A stretch of 64,000 nt of DNA from Saltatorellus ferox (GCA_007751475.1 CP036434.1:1550001-1614000); one strand, 5' to 3'; shown: positions 51,459-60,844, counted from the stretch's first letter. Notes: a model not told the origin generated them from the letters alone. Translations and numbers: made by a program.

Positions 51459-52676
51459 TTGCCAGCCAGATCCGTGAAACGAATCCTGTTTACCATCGGC
51501 GCGATCGTCCTCGTGAGTGCCATCGTCTACGTCGCGTACAGGCCCGCGCCCGTCACCGTGGAAACCGCCAGCGTCACGCGGGGGGAGCTCACCGTCACGC
51601 TCGACGAGGAGGGTTTCACCCGCGTCCGCGAGCGGCATCTCGTGCTCGCTCCGCTGGACGGGCTGCTGCACAGGATCACGCTGGACCCGGGGGATGACGT
51701 CGTGGCTCAGACGACCCACATCGCGACGGTCGAACCGCTGGCACCAGGACTCTTGGACGAGCGCTCGGTCGCCATGGCGGAAGCGCGAGTGGGGGCGGCC
51801 CGTGCGGCGGTGAAGCGAGCGCGGGAGCTGGAGCTGACGGCGAAGAAGCTCCTGGCCTCCGCGCGCGATGAGGTGGAGCGCTTGCGCCGGAGCGGGTCGG
51901 CCACGAGTCAGATCAGCGTGACCCATGCGGAGCGGGAAGCGCTCTTCCGCGAAGGGGAACTGGCTGCGGCCGGGGCGTCGATCCGCGTCGCTGAGTATGA
52001 CCTGGAGCAGGCGACGGCCGCTCTTCTCCTCGCTCGCCCCCAGGGGGAGGACGGAGCCCCGCCGCCCTCGCCTCCGAAGCGGATGCTCATCGTTCGTGCT
52101 CCCGCGGATGGAAAGGTCCTGCGCGTTCTCCGGATGAGCGAAGGCCCGGTCCGCATCGGCGAGCCCCTGGTCGAGCTCGGTGACACCCATCAACTGGAGA
52201 TCGTCGCGGACTACCTGACCACCGAGGCCGTTCGGATCCGGCCGGGCATGGAGGCGACCATCGGGGGCTGGGGAGGTGAGAGCGAACTGGTCGCTCGGGT
52301 GCGTCGGGTGGAGCCGTCCGCCGTGACCAAGGTCTCCTCCCTCGGGATCGAAGAGCAGCGCGTCAACGTGATCCTGGACCTCGCCAGCTCGGGGGAAGAG
52401 AGCGCCGGGCTGGAGGACGGCTTCCGCGTGGAGGTCCGAGTGACGGAGTGGCGCGGGAAGGACGTGCTGCTCGTGCCGGAGGGCGCCCTCGTCAAGGATG
52501 CGGAGGGCTGGTTCGTCTTCGTGCTCGACGGCCACCGGGCCTGGCGCACGGCGGTGAAGCCGGGCCACCGCGACGGGCGACAGGTCGAGATCCTATCCGA
52601 GCTGGCGCCCGGGACGGAGGTGCTGCTCTACCCGGGCGACCGCGTGGGGGACGGGGTCAGGATCGAGCGGCGCTGA
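51459..52676 (+). CDS. membrane-fusion (HlyD/MacA-like) adaptor protein
   Basis: 405 residues from TTG 51459; GTG 51474 is an alternative. An N-terminal anchor (ILFTIGAIVLVSAIVYVAY) is followed by a lipoyl/barrel-sandwich half LHRITLDPGDDVVAQTTHIAT, a helical hairpin (AEARVGAARAAVKRARELELT ... interrupted by a Ser/Thr turn), the second lipoyl half APADGKVLRVLRMSEGPVRIG, a beta-barrel (LEIVADYLTTEAVRIRPGM) and a C-terminal MP domain (VLLVPEGALVKDAEGWFVFV). Such adaptors bridge an inner-membrane ABC permease and an outer-membrane channel. It is 7 bp after the permease gene. No TolC-like gene is nearby. Confidence 0.9.
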   Translation: MPARSVKRILFTIGAIVLVSAIVYVAYRPAPVTVETASVTRGELTVTLDEEGFTRVRERHLVLAPLDGLLHRITLDPGDDVVAQTTHIATVEPLAPGLLDERSVAMAEARVGAARAAVKRARELELTAKKLLASARDEVERLRRSGSATSQISVTHAEREALFREGELAAAGASIRVAEYDLEQATAALLLARPQGEDGAPPPSPPKRMLIVRAPADGKVLRVLRMSEGPVRIGEPLVELGDTHQLEIVADYLTTEAVRIRPGMEATIGGWGGESELVARVRRVEPSAVTKVSSLGIEEQRVNVILDLASSGEESAGLEDGFRVEVRVTEWRGKDVLLVPEGALVKDAEGWFVFVLDGHRAWRTAVKPGHRDGRQVEILSELAPGTEVLLYPGDRVGDGVRIERR

Positions 52677-52679
52677 TCC

Positions 52680-52735
52680 TCAGAACACCACGGCGAGCGC
52701 CGCCTCCCGGGCTGGTGGGATTCCCTTGAGGGTCC
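52680..52735 (-). pseudogene. remnant 3' end of a secreted-protein gene
   Basis: On the minus strand this 56-bp stretch reads ...REAALAVVF-stop, matching the end SEAALAVMF-stop of the peroxidase gene at 46346, and the DNA GCTGATCCTCAGAACA is the same at both places (46337 and 52672). Upstream coding sequence is missing because the GGDEF-EAL gene occupies the next bases, so only the tail remains. Either a decayed gene duplicate or a recombination scar. Confidence 0.5.
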
Positions 52736-55270
52736 TCAGACCGCGGTCGCGGGCTGCCGGACCCCTGACGAGAACTCCGCCGCCAGGAACTCGTCGATCC
52801 CCTCGCCGCTGACGGGCCTGGAGAAGTAGAAGCCCTGGCCCAAGTCTGCGCCCAGCGTCCGGAGCTCGTCGGCGTGGTTGATGGACTCGACGCCCTCGGC
52901 CACCACGTGGAGCTTGAAGGCCTTGGCCATCCCGATCACGGCCTCGACGATCGCGCCGTCGGAGAGGTGATCGAGCGGGCCGCCGTTGCCGCCGCGCACG
53001 AACGCCTGGTCGATCTTCAGCACGTCGACGTTGAAGTGCTTCAGGTGCGCGAGGTTCGAGTAGCCCGTGCCGAAGTCGTCGATGGCGAGGCGGATGCCGA
53101 GGGTCTTCAGCTCGTTCATGACCCGGATCGTGTTCTCGACGTCGCCGAGGACGGCGGACTCGGTGATCTCCAGCTCCAGGAACTTCGGGTCGAGGCCGCT
53201 CATTTCGAGGGCGTTGCGAACCTCGTCCACGAGGTTCGGGTTGCGGAACTGGATGGGGGATAGGTTGACCGCCACGACCACGTTGTGCTGCTGCCAGCGC
53301 ACCGCATCCATGCACGCCTTCTCCAGGATCACGCGGCCCAGCTCCATCACGAGCCCGGACTCCTCGGCGAACGGAATGAAGAGGTCCGGGCCGACGAAGC
53401 CGCGCGTCGGATGGATCCAGCGCACGAGGGCCTCGAGGCTCTCGGTGACGCCGCTCTTCAGGCCGACCTTCGGCTGGTAGACCACCGTGAACTCGTCGCG
53501 CTCCAGCGCATGACGGAAGTCCGTTTCGAGGGCGAGGCGCTCGGGTGCGCCCTCCAGCATCTCCTCCGAGAATACGATGGCCTGGGCCTTGCCCGCTGCC
53601 TTGGCCCTGTACATGGCGATGTCAGCGCGCTGGGCCGCCTGCTCGGCGTCGATCCCGACGAGGTCGGTGACGACGCCCATGCTGGCGCTGATGAAGACCT
53701 CGACGCGGTCGTCGCTGTCGTGGCCGATGCCCTTGCCGAGCTCGAACGGCGGCGCGAGCGCGGCCTGGATGCGCCGCGCGATGTCGGCGCCGCGGTTCTG
53801 CCCGCCGTCTTCGCTGCCCTCGAGCCCGGAACAGAGCACGATGAACTCGTCGCCGCCCTGGCGCGCGAGGAGGTCGCGCTCGCCGAGGCACGTGCCGATG
53901 CGCGCGGCGGTGTGGATCAGAAGCTGGTCGCCGACGCCGTGGCCGTACGAGTCGTTGACGAGCTTGAACCCGTCGAGGTCGATGAAGAGAACGGCGGCGG
54001 ACTCGCGCTCCTCCGGGGTCTCCTCGTCGAAGCGCTGGGCGAAGCGGCGGCGGTTCGGCAGCCCCGTGAGCGGGTCGTGCAGGGCTTGGTGCCGGAGCTC
54101 TTCCTCCAGTCGCTTCGCGTCCGTGATATCGCGCGCGTTGAGCACGATGCCCTGGATGTCCTGGTGCGCCGTCAGGTCGGTGGCGCGGACGTCGAACACG
54201 CGCGCGCTGCCGTCGGCGCCCCGGAGGGTCAGCTCGGTGTTCTCCTGGGCCAGCAGCTCCTCGACCGAGAGTCCGATCAGCGAGTCGATCGAGCACTCGA
54301 GGGACTCGGCGGCCTCGATCGCTTCGTCGTGCGCGCCCGATTGGATGGCGCGCTCGATGGCCGTGGCCGCGCGCAACGCTTCCTCGGCGGAGCGCTCGCG
54401 TTCGACGGCACCGTTGCACGACGCCGTCGAGACGGCGTCACTCAGGATCCCGGCCGAGGGCGTGGCGTAGCGCACGCTCCCGCCGGGCTCCAGCACGACG
54501 ATCAGGTCGGAGGAGTTCTGGACCAGCTCGCGGAAGCGCGACTCGCTGGCGGCCACGGCGTCGAGACGCTCCTTCTGCAGCTCGATCGTGCGGCGAGCGC
54601 GAACGCGTCCGAGGCCGAGCACCAGCAGCATGGAGGCGAAGAGCGTGATGAGCGCCGCCGCCATCGTGACGCGGTTCGCGACGCTCGCTGCGGCGGTCGC
54701 GACCTCTCCGTCCCGCGCACGCAGGGCCTCGAGCGCCGCTTCGAATTCCCCGAAGTTCATGTCCCAGTACTTGAGCCGGGCGCGCATGCGATCGCTGCTG
54801 AGGTTCATCATCCCCATCGCACCCTGGATGCCGCTCAGGAAACGATGGGTGCCCTCCTCGAGCTGCGCCAGAAGCTCGGGCGCGGCTTCGTTGCCCAGGC
54901 GGCTGTCCCAGGTGGCGCAGTCCGCCTCCAGCTCCTTCAGCGCTTCCAGACGCGCGTAGATCCCCTGGCGCTTCTGCTGCTCCTCGCCCCGTATCCGGAT
55001 GAAATCCATGCGCTCGTCCGCCATGAGCTGGGTCATCGCGCGCCAGACGACCGTGTGCTGGGCGGTGGCCGCGACTTCCAGCGCGGTCAGCTCGACCATG
55101 ACGTTGCGCCGCTGATCGGCGTGGTCGCGCAGGGACACGGCGACCATGATGAGCCCGCTTGCCGCGGCGGCGACGACGGTCAGTGCGACCCAGAGGGGCC
55201 AGTTCCGAGGCTTGCGACGGGCGGCGGTCGGGGAGCTTCCCTGGGGGGAAGCGGGGGCAGAGTCGGTCAT
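52736..55270 (-). CDS. membrane GGDEF-EAL protein (c-di-GMP turnover)
   Basis: 844 residues from ATG 55270. Two membrane helices (WPLWVALTVVAAAASGLIMV at about 24-47 and VTMAAALITLFASMLLVLGLG at about 200-222) enclose a helical periplasmic sensor with a four-helix-bundle look. Then a PAS-like unit (RFRELVQNSSDLIVVLEPGG to about 400), a GGDEF domain with intact GGDEF (about 473) and HDPLTGLPNRR, and an EAL domain with ESLEALVRW, EITESAVLG, IDDFGTGYSNLAHLK and VAEGVES. Both enzyme motifs are intact, so it may make and break c-di-GMP; no RxxD inhibitory site precedes GGDEF. An in-frame start at 55381 would overlap the spacer after nadE. Confidence 0.93.
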   Translation of the reverse strand: MTDSAPASPQGSSPTAARRKPRNWPLWVALTVVAAAASGLIMVAVSLRDHADQRRNVMVELTALEVAATAQHTVVWRAMTQLMADERMDFIRIRGEEQQKRQGIYARLEALKELEADCATWDSRLGNEAAPELLAQLEEGTHRFLSGIQGAMGMMNLSSDRMRARLKYWDMNFGEFEAALEALRARDGEVATAAASVANRVTMAAALITLFASMLLVLGLGRVRARRTIELQKERLDAVAASESRFRELVQNSSDLIVVLEPGGSVRYATPSAGILSDAVSTASCNGAVERERSAEEALRAATAIERAIQSGAHDEAIEAAESLECSIDSLIGLSVEELLAQENTELTLRGADGSARVFDVRATDLTAHQDIQGIVLNARDITDAKRLEEELRHQALHDPLTGLPNRRRFAQRFDEETPEERESAAVLFIDLDGFKLVNDSYGHGVGDQLLIHTAARIGTCLGERDLLARQGGDEFIVLCSGLEGSEDGGQNRGADIARRIQAALAPPFELGKGIGHDSDDRVEVFISASMGVVTDLVGIDAEQAAQRADIAMYRAKAAGKAQAIVFSEEMLEGAPERLALETDFRHALERDEFTVVYQPKVGLKSGVTESLEALVRWIHPTRGFVGPDLFIPFAEESGLVMELGRVILEKACMDAVRWQQHNVVVAVNLSPIQFRNPNLVDEVRNALEMSGLDPKFLELEITESAVLGDVENTIRVMNELKTLGIRLAIDDFGTGYSNLAHLKHFNVDVLKIDQAFVRGGNGGPLDHLSDGAIVEAVIGMAKAFKLHVVAEGVESINHADELRTLGADLGQGFYFSRPVSGEGIDEFLAAEFSSGVRQPATAV

Positions 55271-55399
55271 GGCGCGGACCCGGTGGTCGATCGTGGAGGG
55301 GGCGAACGGTCGGCTCCGGGGGAGGCGCCGCTCCTTGAAGATCGGCCATTTTTTCCGGGAGCCTGAGCGAGAAGTCGCCAACCCAGGCCCGGGCCAGCG

Positions 55400-57382
55400 C
55401 TACGAAAGCGCCGCCAGCTCGTCGCCCCAGTTGCCGCCCAGGATCGGGTAGCGGCACCAGGTCTTCGGATCGAGGTTCTCGTCGTCCAGGTGAAACGACG
55501 GCGCGATTCGCTCGCGCTTCCACTGGTTCCGCACCCACAGACCGTAGAAGCGCCGGACCCAGCCCTTCAGGTCCTCGCGGTCGAACTCGGGGAAGCGGCC
55601 GCCGAGGGCATCGAGCACCGCCTGCGGCGCGAGTCGATCGCGGATGTAGAGCTCCTCGATCGCGTCCAGCACGGGATAGGGCATCAGGTCGTCCTCGTCG
55701 CGCTGACTCGCGGACTTCGGACGGAGTTCGGCCGTCGGCTGCTGGGCGGTGATGACGGACATGGACGGGAAGGGGCCGATGCCGCTCGGGCCGGTCTTCT
55801 CCATCCAGCGCAGCCACGCGAGCACGAAGCTCTTGTCGACGCCCGAGATCGGGGCGAGGCCGCCGCTGGAGTCGCCGTCCATCGTGGTGTAGCCGACGGC
55901 CGCCTCCGAGCGGTTGCTCGTCGCCATGAGGATCGAGTTGTGCTCGTTCGCGAGGGCCCAGATGGAGGGGCTGCGCACGCGCGCCTGCAGGTTCTGGAGC
56001 GTGATGTCGTCGCGCTCCCAGGTGAGTTCGCGGCCGAGCGCCGCCTCGATCGCGGCGCGGTAGGCGGTGAGCATCGGCTGGACGTCCACCACGTGATAGC
56101 GTGCGCCGAGGGCCTCCGCGACCGTCGCCGCCGCGTGCCGCGTGACGTCGCCGCTGTTCTCGGTGGGCTGGTACGCGCAGATCAGGAGCTGCTCGACCAG
56201 CGGCTTCGACGCGTCGATGCGGAGGCGCTCTGCGAAGCGCTCGACGCCCAGCTCGGCGGTCCCGAGCTGCACCATCAGCGCCACGAGCGCCGCGCAGGTC
56301 GCGGAGTCCGCGCCGCCCGACAGCGACACGACGTAGCCACGGCTATGGGCCTTGCGCATGTAGTCGAAGAGCGCGATCGCCTCGGCGCGCGTGAACTCCT
56401 CGAACGCGAGCACCGAGTCCATGCCGCGCTCCCATTCGGGGAGCGGCTTCGCAGGCACGGGCGGCTTCGCCTCCGGCCAGTCGAAGGGCACCGCGACCAG
56501 CATGCCCTCGGGGTCCTCCACGGTGCTCGGTGCGCTGACGGTTCGGCGGTAGCCGCGGCGGACGACCTCCAGGTCGATGCTGGCGTCCGTGAGGCAGACG
56601 TCGTCGAAGCTGAAGCGCGGCGTCACCGCTTCGAGGTTGCCGTCGACCGCGATGAAGCAGGCGCCGTCGTAGAGCGCGCGCCCCGCTTCGTTGCCGACGA
56701 GGTTCGAGTAGACGTACACGGCGTGGAGCGAGCGGCTCGCGTCGCACACGAGGCGCTCGCGGCGGGCGCGCTTGCCGAAGGCGAAGTGGCTCGCGCTCGG
56801 GTTCAGGATCGCGTCGACGGCGAGCGCTGCGAGGCGCGCGCCGGGTCGATCCGACACCCAGGCGTCCTCGCAGATCTCGAAGCCGAATCGGTAGCCGCCG
56901 ATGTCGAAGACGAGCTCGCCCATGGGGATCTTCTTCGCGCCATCGAAGGTGGGGAGGTCGCGCGCCGAGATCATCACGCTCTTCTGCGGCGGCCAGGGCC
57001 TGAACCAGCGCGGCTCGTAGTGGATGCCGTCGCCGGCGAGGTGCTGCTTGGCCGCGATGCCGACGAGCTTGCCGTCCGCGATGAGGGCCGCGCAGTTGTA
57101 GAGCGCGCCGCGGTGGAGGACCGGCAGCCCGACGCCCACGACCATCCCGGCCGTCACGTCGCTGCAGAGGGCGCTGAGCGACTCCCACGACCGGTGCTCG
57201 ATGTGGGCCGCGTGGAAGGCGTCCTCGCAGCCGTAGCCCGGCAGCGCGAGCTCGGGCAGCAGCACGACGGTGGCCCCTCGGCGGCGGGCCTCCGCGATCG
57301 CGCGCTTGCACCGATCGAGGTTGCCGGACCAGTCGAGTGGAGTTTGGTTGACCGCCGCAGTGGCGAAGTGGATGCGATCCAT
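55400..57382 (-). CDS. nadE: glutamine-dependent NAD+ synthetase
   Basis: 660 residues from ATG 57382 (GTG 57400 possible). It amidates nicotinate adenine dinucleotide to NAD. The N-terminal nitrilase-type glutaminase has its triad in LLPELALPGYGCED (Glu), AAKQHLAGDGIHYE (Lys) and GFEICEDAWV (Cys). The C-terminal synthetase has the PP-loop VVSLSGGADSATCAALV, then YQPTENSG, NLQARVRSPSIWALANEHNS with ATSNRSEAAVGY, and GDSSGGLAPISGVDK. It is the long two-domain type. Together with the nadC fusion it shows de novo NAD synthesis. It is divergent from the Rsm22-like gene, across a palindromic promoter region. Confidence 0.96.
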   Translation of the reverse strand: MDRIHFATAAVNQTPLDWSGNLDRCKRAIAEARRRGATVVLLPELALPGYGCEDAFHAAHIEHRSWESLSALCSDVTAGMVVGVGLPVLHRGALYNCAALIADGKLVGIAAKQHLAGDGIHYEPRWFRPWPPQKSVMISARDLPTFDGAKKIPMGELVFDIGGYRFGFEICEDAWVSDRPGARLAALAVDAILNPSASHFAFGKRARRERLVCDASRSLHAVYVYSNLVGNEAGRALYDGACFIAVDGNLEAVTPRFSFDDVCLTDASIDLEVVRRGYRRTVSAPSTVEDPEGMLVAVPFDWPEAKPPVPAKPLPEWERGMDSVLAFEEFTRAEAIALFDYMRKAHSRGYVVSLSGGADSATCAALVALMVQLGTAELGVERFAERLRIDASKPLVEQLLICAYQPTENSGDVTRHAAATVAEALGARYHVVDVQPMLTAYRAAIEAALGRELTWERDDITLQNLQARVRSPSIWALANEHNSILMATSNRSEAAVGYTTMDGDSSGGLAPISGVDKSFVLAWLRWMEKTGPSGIGPFPSMSVITAQQPTAELRPKSASQRDEDDLMPYPVLDAIEELYIRDRLAPQAVLDALGGRFPEFDREDLKGWVRRFYGLWVRNQWKRERIAPSFHLDDENLDPKTWCRYPILGGNWGDELAALS

Positions 57383-57419
57383 GGCAGCTTGTAGGGGCAC
57401 CGGAACAGGCGTGATGATA

Positions 57420-57438
57420 AAGTGTATATCCTACACTT
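57420..57438. promoter_or_regulatory. 7-bp inverted repeat between nadE and the Rsm22-like gene
   Basis: AAGTGTATATCCTACACTT: AAGTGTA and TACACTT with a 5-bp centre, 38 bp upstream of the nadE start and 17 bp before the Rsm22-like ATG. The GTGTA/TACAC halves recall the candidate YtrA operator at 17616, but the spacing differs (5 rather than 12). It is likely a regulator-binding site; which one is unknown. Confidence 0.5.
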
Positions 57439-57454
57439 AGCCGCCGGGCAACCC

Positions 57455-58441
57455 ATGGGAACCTATTTCAAGCAACAGGACCTCGACCGACTTCGAGACT
57501 TACGGGCCACTCTTCTCGGAATGGAGGACCGATCCGAGGGCGAGGCGGCCCCCAGGTACTGGCAGGACCGCCGCGACATCGAGCTCTACGACCAGATCTT
57601 CGCGGCGCGGATCGGCTGGAAGTGGGACGCGGTGCTCGACGAGATCGAGGATCGGCATGGCTTGCCCGCGCCGAAAACCGTGGTCGACTGGGGGACCGGC
57701 ACCGGGATCGCGGCCCGGAAGGTCCTCGGCCGGATGCCCGGGATCGAGTCGATCACGCTCTTCGATCGGGACCACGCCGTGCTCGCCTTCGCCAGGCGCT
57801 CGGTGGCCGAGGCCTTCCCGGCCGTCCAGGTGATCGCGGTCACGGAGCCTCCCGAGGACGCGGCGGACCTCGCGCTCGCGAGCCACGTGCTCGACGAACT
57901 CGACGAAGAGGGGCTCGGTGTCCTGCACGGCACGATCGCCCGCGCGGGCCACGTCCTCTGGGTCGAGCCGGGGTCGAAGCGTACGTCGCGCGAGCTCGTC
58001 CGTCAGCGGGAGTCCTTGCTCCAGGACTTCCAGGTCCTCGGCCCCTGCACCCACCAGGCGAGCTGCGGCATGCTGACTCCGGATCACAAGCGCGACTGGT
58101 GTCACCTGTTCGCCAAGGCGCCCGCCGAGGTCCACACGACGGGGGAGTGGTCCGAGATCCACCGCGAGCTGCGCATCGATCTGCGGAGCCTGCCGTACTC
58201 GTTCCTGGCGCTTCGGCGCCGCGATCTCGGCCTGGCGGATCCGAAGCAGGAGGGCGCGCGCCTCTTGCAAAGGCCGCGCTTCCAGCGCGGTCGCGTGCTG
58301 CTCGATCTCTGCGACGCGGATGGCGTGCGCGAGTCGCAGATGCTCCAGCGCCAGGACAAGGCGTTCTTCAAGGACCTCAAGAAGTCGCCGAGCGACTTCC
58401 GCTTCCTGAAAGAAACGGACGCCGGGATCGAGCCCGTTTGA
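57455..58441 (+). CDS. Rsm22-like small-subunit rRNA methyltransferase
   Basis: 328 residues from ATG 57455 (the frame is open from GTG 57422 through the palindrome). A Rossmann SAM-binding motif VVDWGTGTGIAARKVL is followed by SITLFDRDHAVLAFAR and LALASHVLDELDEEG. The second half carries GPCTHQASCGMLTPDHKRDW split as CTHQASC and DWCHLFAKAP, then LPYSFLALRRRD, the hallmark Cys-rich region and PYSFLxLRR of the mitochondrial Rsm22/METTL17 family. Bacterial members are known but little studied; in mitochondria they help assemble the small ribosomal subunit and bind iron-sulfur clusters. Divergent from nadE. Confidence 0.82.
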   Translation: MGTYFKQQDLDRLRDLRATLLGMEDRSEGEAAPRYWQDRRDIELYDQIFAARIGWKWDAVLDEIEDRHGLPAPKTVVDWGTGTGIAARKVLGRMPGIESITLFDRDHAVLAFARRSVAEAFPAVQVIAVTEPPEDAADLALASHVLDELDEEGLGVLHGTIARAGHVLWVEPGSKRTSRELVRQRESLLQDFQVLGPCTHQASCGMLTPDHKRDWCHLFAKAPAEVHTTGEWSEIHRELRIDLRSLPYSFLALRRRDLGLADPKQEGARLLQRPRFQRGRVLLDLCDADGVRESQMLQRQDKAFFKDLKKSPSDFRFLKETDAGIEPV

Positions 58442-58479
58442 TGACAGGCCTCGGGCGATAGCCGATAGACTCCCGGCCC

Positions 58480-59682
58480 ATGGGATCCACTCGAAGGTCG
58501 ATCGCGGTCTTCGGGGCCCTGACGGTGATGTGCATCTCCTCGCCGGGGCAGACGTTCGTCATCTCGAACTTCACCGAGGCGATCGGCGGGAGCCTCGATC
58601 TCGAGGCCTCCGACCTGGCGGCCGCGTACCTGATCGGAACGCTGGCCTCGGCGGCGTCCCTGACGCACGCGGGGAGGCTCGCGGACAGGATCGGCCCGCG
58701 CTACCTGGCGGCGGTCGCCTCGGTCGGCCTGGCGCTCGCCGGCTTCGCGCTCTCACGCGCCGCGGGCTTCGTCTCGCTCGCGGCCGCCTTCTATCTCCTG
58801 CGCTTCTTCGGCCAGGGCGTGCTGACGCTCTCCTCGAGCCATGCCCTAGCGCTCCGCTTCGACGCGAAGCTCGGCTCGGTCGAGGGAATCAAGGGCGCGA
58901 CGTTCTCCGGCGCGATCGCCGCCGCGCCGCAGATCGCCGTGGCGCTGATCGAGAGTCATGGCTGGCGCGAGGCCGCGTGGAGGATGTCGGCGGGCGCGGG
59001 TTTGATCGGGCTTTTCGCAGCGTTCGTCCTGCTCGACAAGGACCCGAAGAAGAAGCCGCTCGCGTCTGCCGCTGATGCTGCCGCTGACGCCATCACCACC
59101 CCGACCGAGCCGAGCTTCACGCTTTCCGAGGCGCGCCGTACGCGCGCGTTCTGGATCCTCGTCGGCTCGAGTTCGTACCTCGGCGCGGGGCTCACCGCCG
59201 TTCACTTTCTCCTCCAGACCCTGCTCGGCGAGGCGGGCCTGGGCGAGGAGGTCGCCGCCGCGACCTTCGTGTCGTTCGCAGCCTCAGGTCTCCTGTCCAC
59301 CCTCGTCGGCGGGGTGCTCGTGGACCGCAAGGAGCCCGCGCGCATCCTGGCGACAGGCCTTGTGCTCCTCCTGATCGGGATGGCCGGGACGGCCCTCGCA
59401 CCGACCCCGGTCCTGGCGCACGCGGGCATGGCGGCCCTGGGCATCGGCCACGGGTTGATGGGGGCCGTGGGCGGCACGACGCTGGCGCGCTTCTTCGGAA
59501 GGGCCCATCACGGCGCGATCCGCGGAGCGTCATCGACTGCGGTGGTCACCGGGGCCGCGCTCGGACCCTACCTCGCCGGGGTGCTCGCGGGCTTCGTCGG
59601 CGGCTACTCGAACGCGGTGGTGGTGATGACGCTGGCAGCGCTGCCGCTCCCTTTCCTCGCCTGGACGCTGCGGCGCCCCTGA
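58480..59682 (+). CDS. major facilitator superfamily transporter
   Basis: 400 residues with about 12 hydrophobic segments. The MFS loop-2/3 motif is GRLADRIGPRYLAAV, and the second-half copy VGGVLVDRKEPARILA is also visible. The middle loop (DKDPKKKPLASAADAAADAI) is charged and Ala-rich. It resembles the oxalate/formate-antiporter-like or CynX-like branch by the N-terminal SSPGQTFVISNFTEAI, but substrate cannot be read. It follows the Rsm22-like gene by 38 bp and may share its promoter. Confidence 0.88.
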   Translation: MGSTRRSIAVFGALTVMCISSPGQTFVISNFTEAIGGSLDLEASDLAAAYLIGTLASAASLTHAGRLADRIGPRYLAAVASVGLALAGFALSRAAGFVSLAAAFYLLRFFGQGVLTLSSSHALALRFDAKLGSVEGIKGATFSGAIAAAPQIAVALIESHGWREAAWRMSAGAGLIGLFAAFVLLDKDPKKKPLASAADAAADAITTPTEPSFTLSEARRTRAFWILVGSSSYLGAGLTAVHFLLQTLLGEAGLGEEVAAATFVSFAASGLLSTLVGGVLVDRKEPARILATGLVLLLIGMAGTALAPTPVLAHAGMAALGIGHGLMGAVGGTTLARFFGRAHHGAIRGASSTAVVTGAALGPYLAGVLAGFVGGYSNAVVVMTLAALPLPFLAWTLRRP

Positions 59683-59740
59683 CGTTCGAGGGCGCGGGCA
59701 CCCTTTCGCTGTTGTCAGAGCGTCGATAAGCTCCGAAACC

Positions 59741-60844
59741 ATGACGGAACTTGCAGCCAAGGGTCTTCGCGACCGCTCGGACCTTCGCGAGGCGGTGGAC
59801 GCCAAGCTTGGATCCGGAGCGGGGATTTCGGTCGGGGAAGCCTGGGCCATGCTCTCGAACCTGGAGCGCGTCGAGTGGATCGTCGGCGAGTTCTGGTTCG
59901 GCATTCGCGGGCACAACTTCCACCTCTGGATCCAGGGCCACGCACAGGGGGATCTCGATGGGCCGCGGTGGGTGGCGGCGATCGGTCGGGTCGTCGAGAC
60001 GGTCGATCCCGAGATCGGGCTGCTCATGCGCTGGACCGCCGAGCGTGGGCGCGCCGTGCGGGCGGAAGAGCGTGGGGAGCCCATGTTCAGCATCGTGACG
60101 CCCGTCTGGGAACCCGTGCTCGACCGCGCGGTCGACATACTGTTCGATTTGATCGAGCGCTGGCCCGAGGAGCTGGTGCTGGAGGACATGGAAGCCGGCG
60201 ATCCGCCGCAGCGGTCGATCGCCCTGCCCACGGAAGGGGCTTGCCGCTATCCCGGCTGCGCCGTGGGCTTCACCGACCGTGCGACCGAAGAGTGCCTCGT
60301 CGTCGCGTCGGGGCCGCACGGGGCGCAGAGCGCTGCCATGTACGCGCTCTGGAAACACGGCGCGCCGGATGACGAGCTGGAGCGGTTCTACCGGGAGGTT
60401 CCGCCCGGTGGCAAGGGGATGCCGGAGGCGCTCGCGGCCTGGGTCGACTTCGACGGCTCGGGGTCCGCGCTGTCCACCGAACAGCTGGATGAGTTCCGGC
60501 GCGCTCTGGACCCCATCGCCGAGATCCTGGGGATCGAGTCCTCGGACGGCGCGAAGCTCCATCGCGTCAAGACCTCGAAGCTCGATGGCCTGACCGAACA
60601 GCTCGAGCCCTACGGCGCGATCCGGGTGGTGACCGATCAGTCCACGAACTTCCTGATCAGTCTCGGCAGAGCCCTTCGCATGGACCCGGTGCTGCTGCTC
60701 GTGGACTCGGCGGACATGCAGACGGACGAAGAAGTCACCATGCTGCTGCACGCGATCTGGACCGGCCATTTCGTGGTGATGGGGGGCGATGCTCCGGGCG
60801 CACGTACGCTCCTCAAAAAAATCGAGGAGAATCGGCCCGCCTGA
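59741..60844 (+). CDS. conserved-looking cytosolic protein of unknown function
   Basis: 367 residues. No signal peptide or membrane helix. Noticeable stretches: WAMLSNLERVEWIVGEFWFG, HNFHLWIQGHAQGDLDGPRW, RYPGCAVGFTDRATEECLVV, and a C-terminal GAIRVVTDQSTNFLISLGRAL with LLLVDSADMQTDEEVTMLLHA, which looks like a beta-alpha unit. No Walker, HxH or Cys-pair motif could be found and I do not recognise the family. Codon use is like its neighbours, so it is a real gene. It is 58 bp after the MFS gene and 77 bp ahead of the DUF5060 lipoprotein start chosen here. Confidence 0.65.
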   Translation: MTELAAKGLRDRSDLREAVDAKLGSGAGISVGEAWAMLSNLERVEWIVGEFWFGIRGHNFHLWIQGHAQGDLDGPRWVAAIGRVVETVDPEIGLLMRWTAERGRAVRAEERGEPMFSIVTPVWEPVLDRAVDILFDLIERWPEELVLEDMEAGDPPQRSIALPTEGACRYPGCAVGFTDRATEECLVVASGPHGAQSAAMYALWKHGAPDDELERFYREVPPGGKGMPEALAAWVDFDGSGSALSTEQLDEFRRALDPIAEILGIESSDGAKLHRVKTSKLDGLTEQLEPYGAIRVVTDQSTNFLISLGRALRMDPVLLLVDSADMQTDEEVTMLLHAIWTGHFVVMGGDAPGARTLLKKIEENRPA

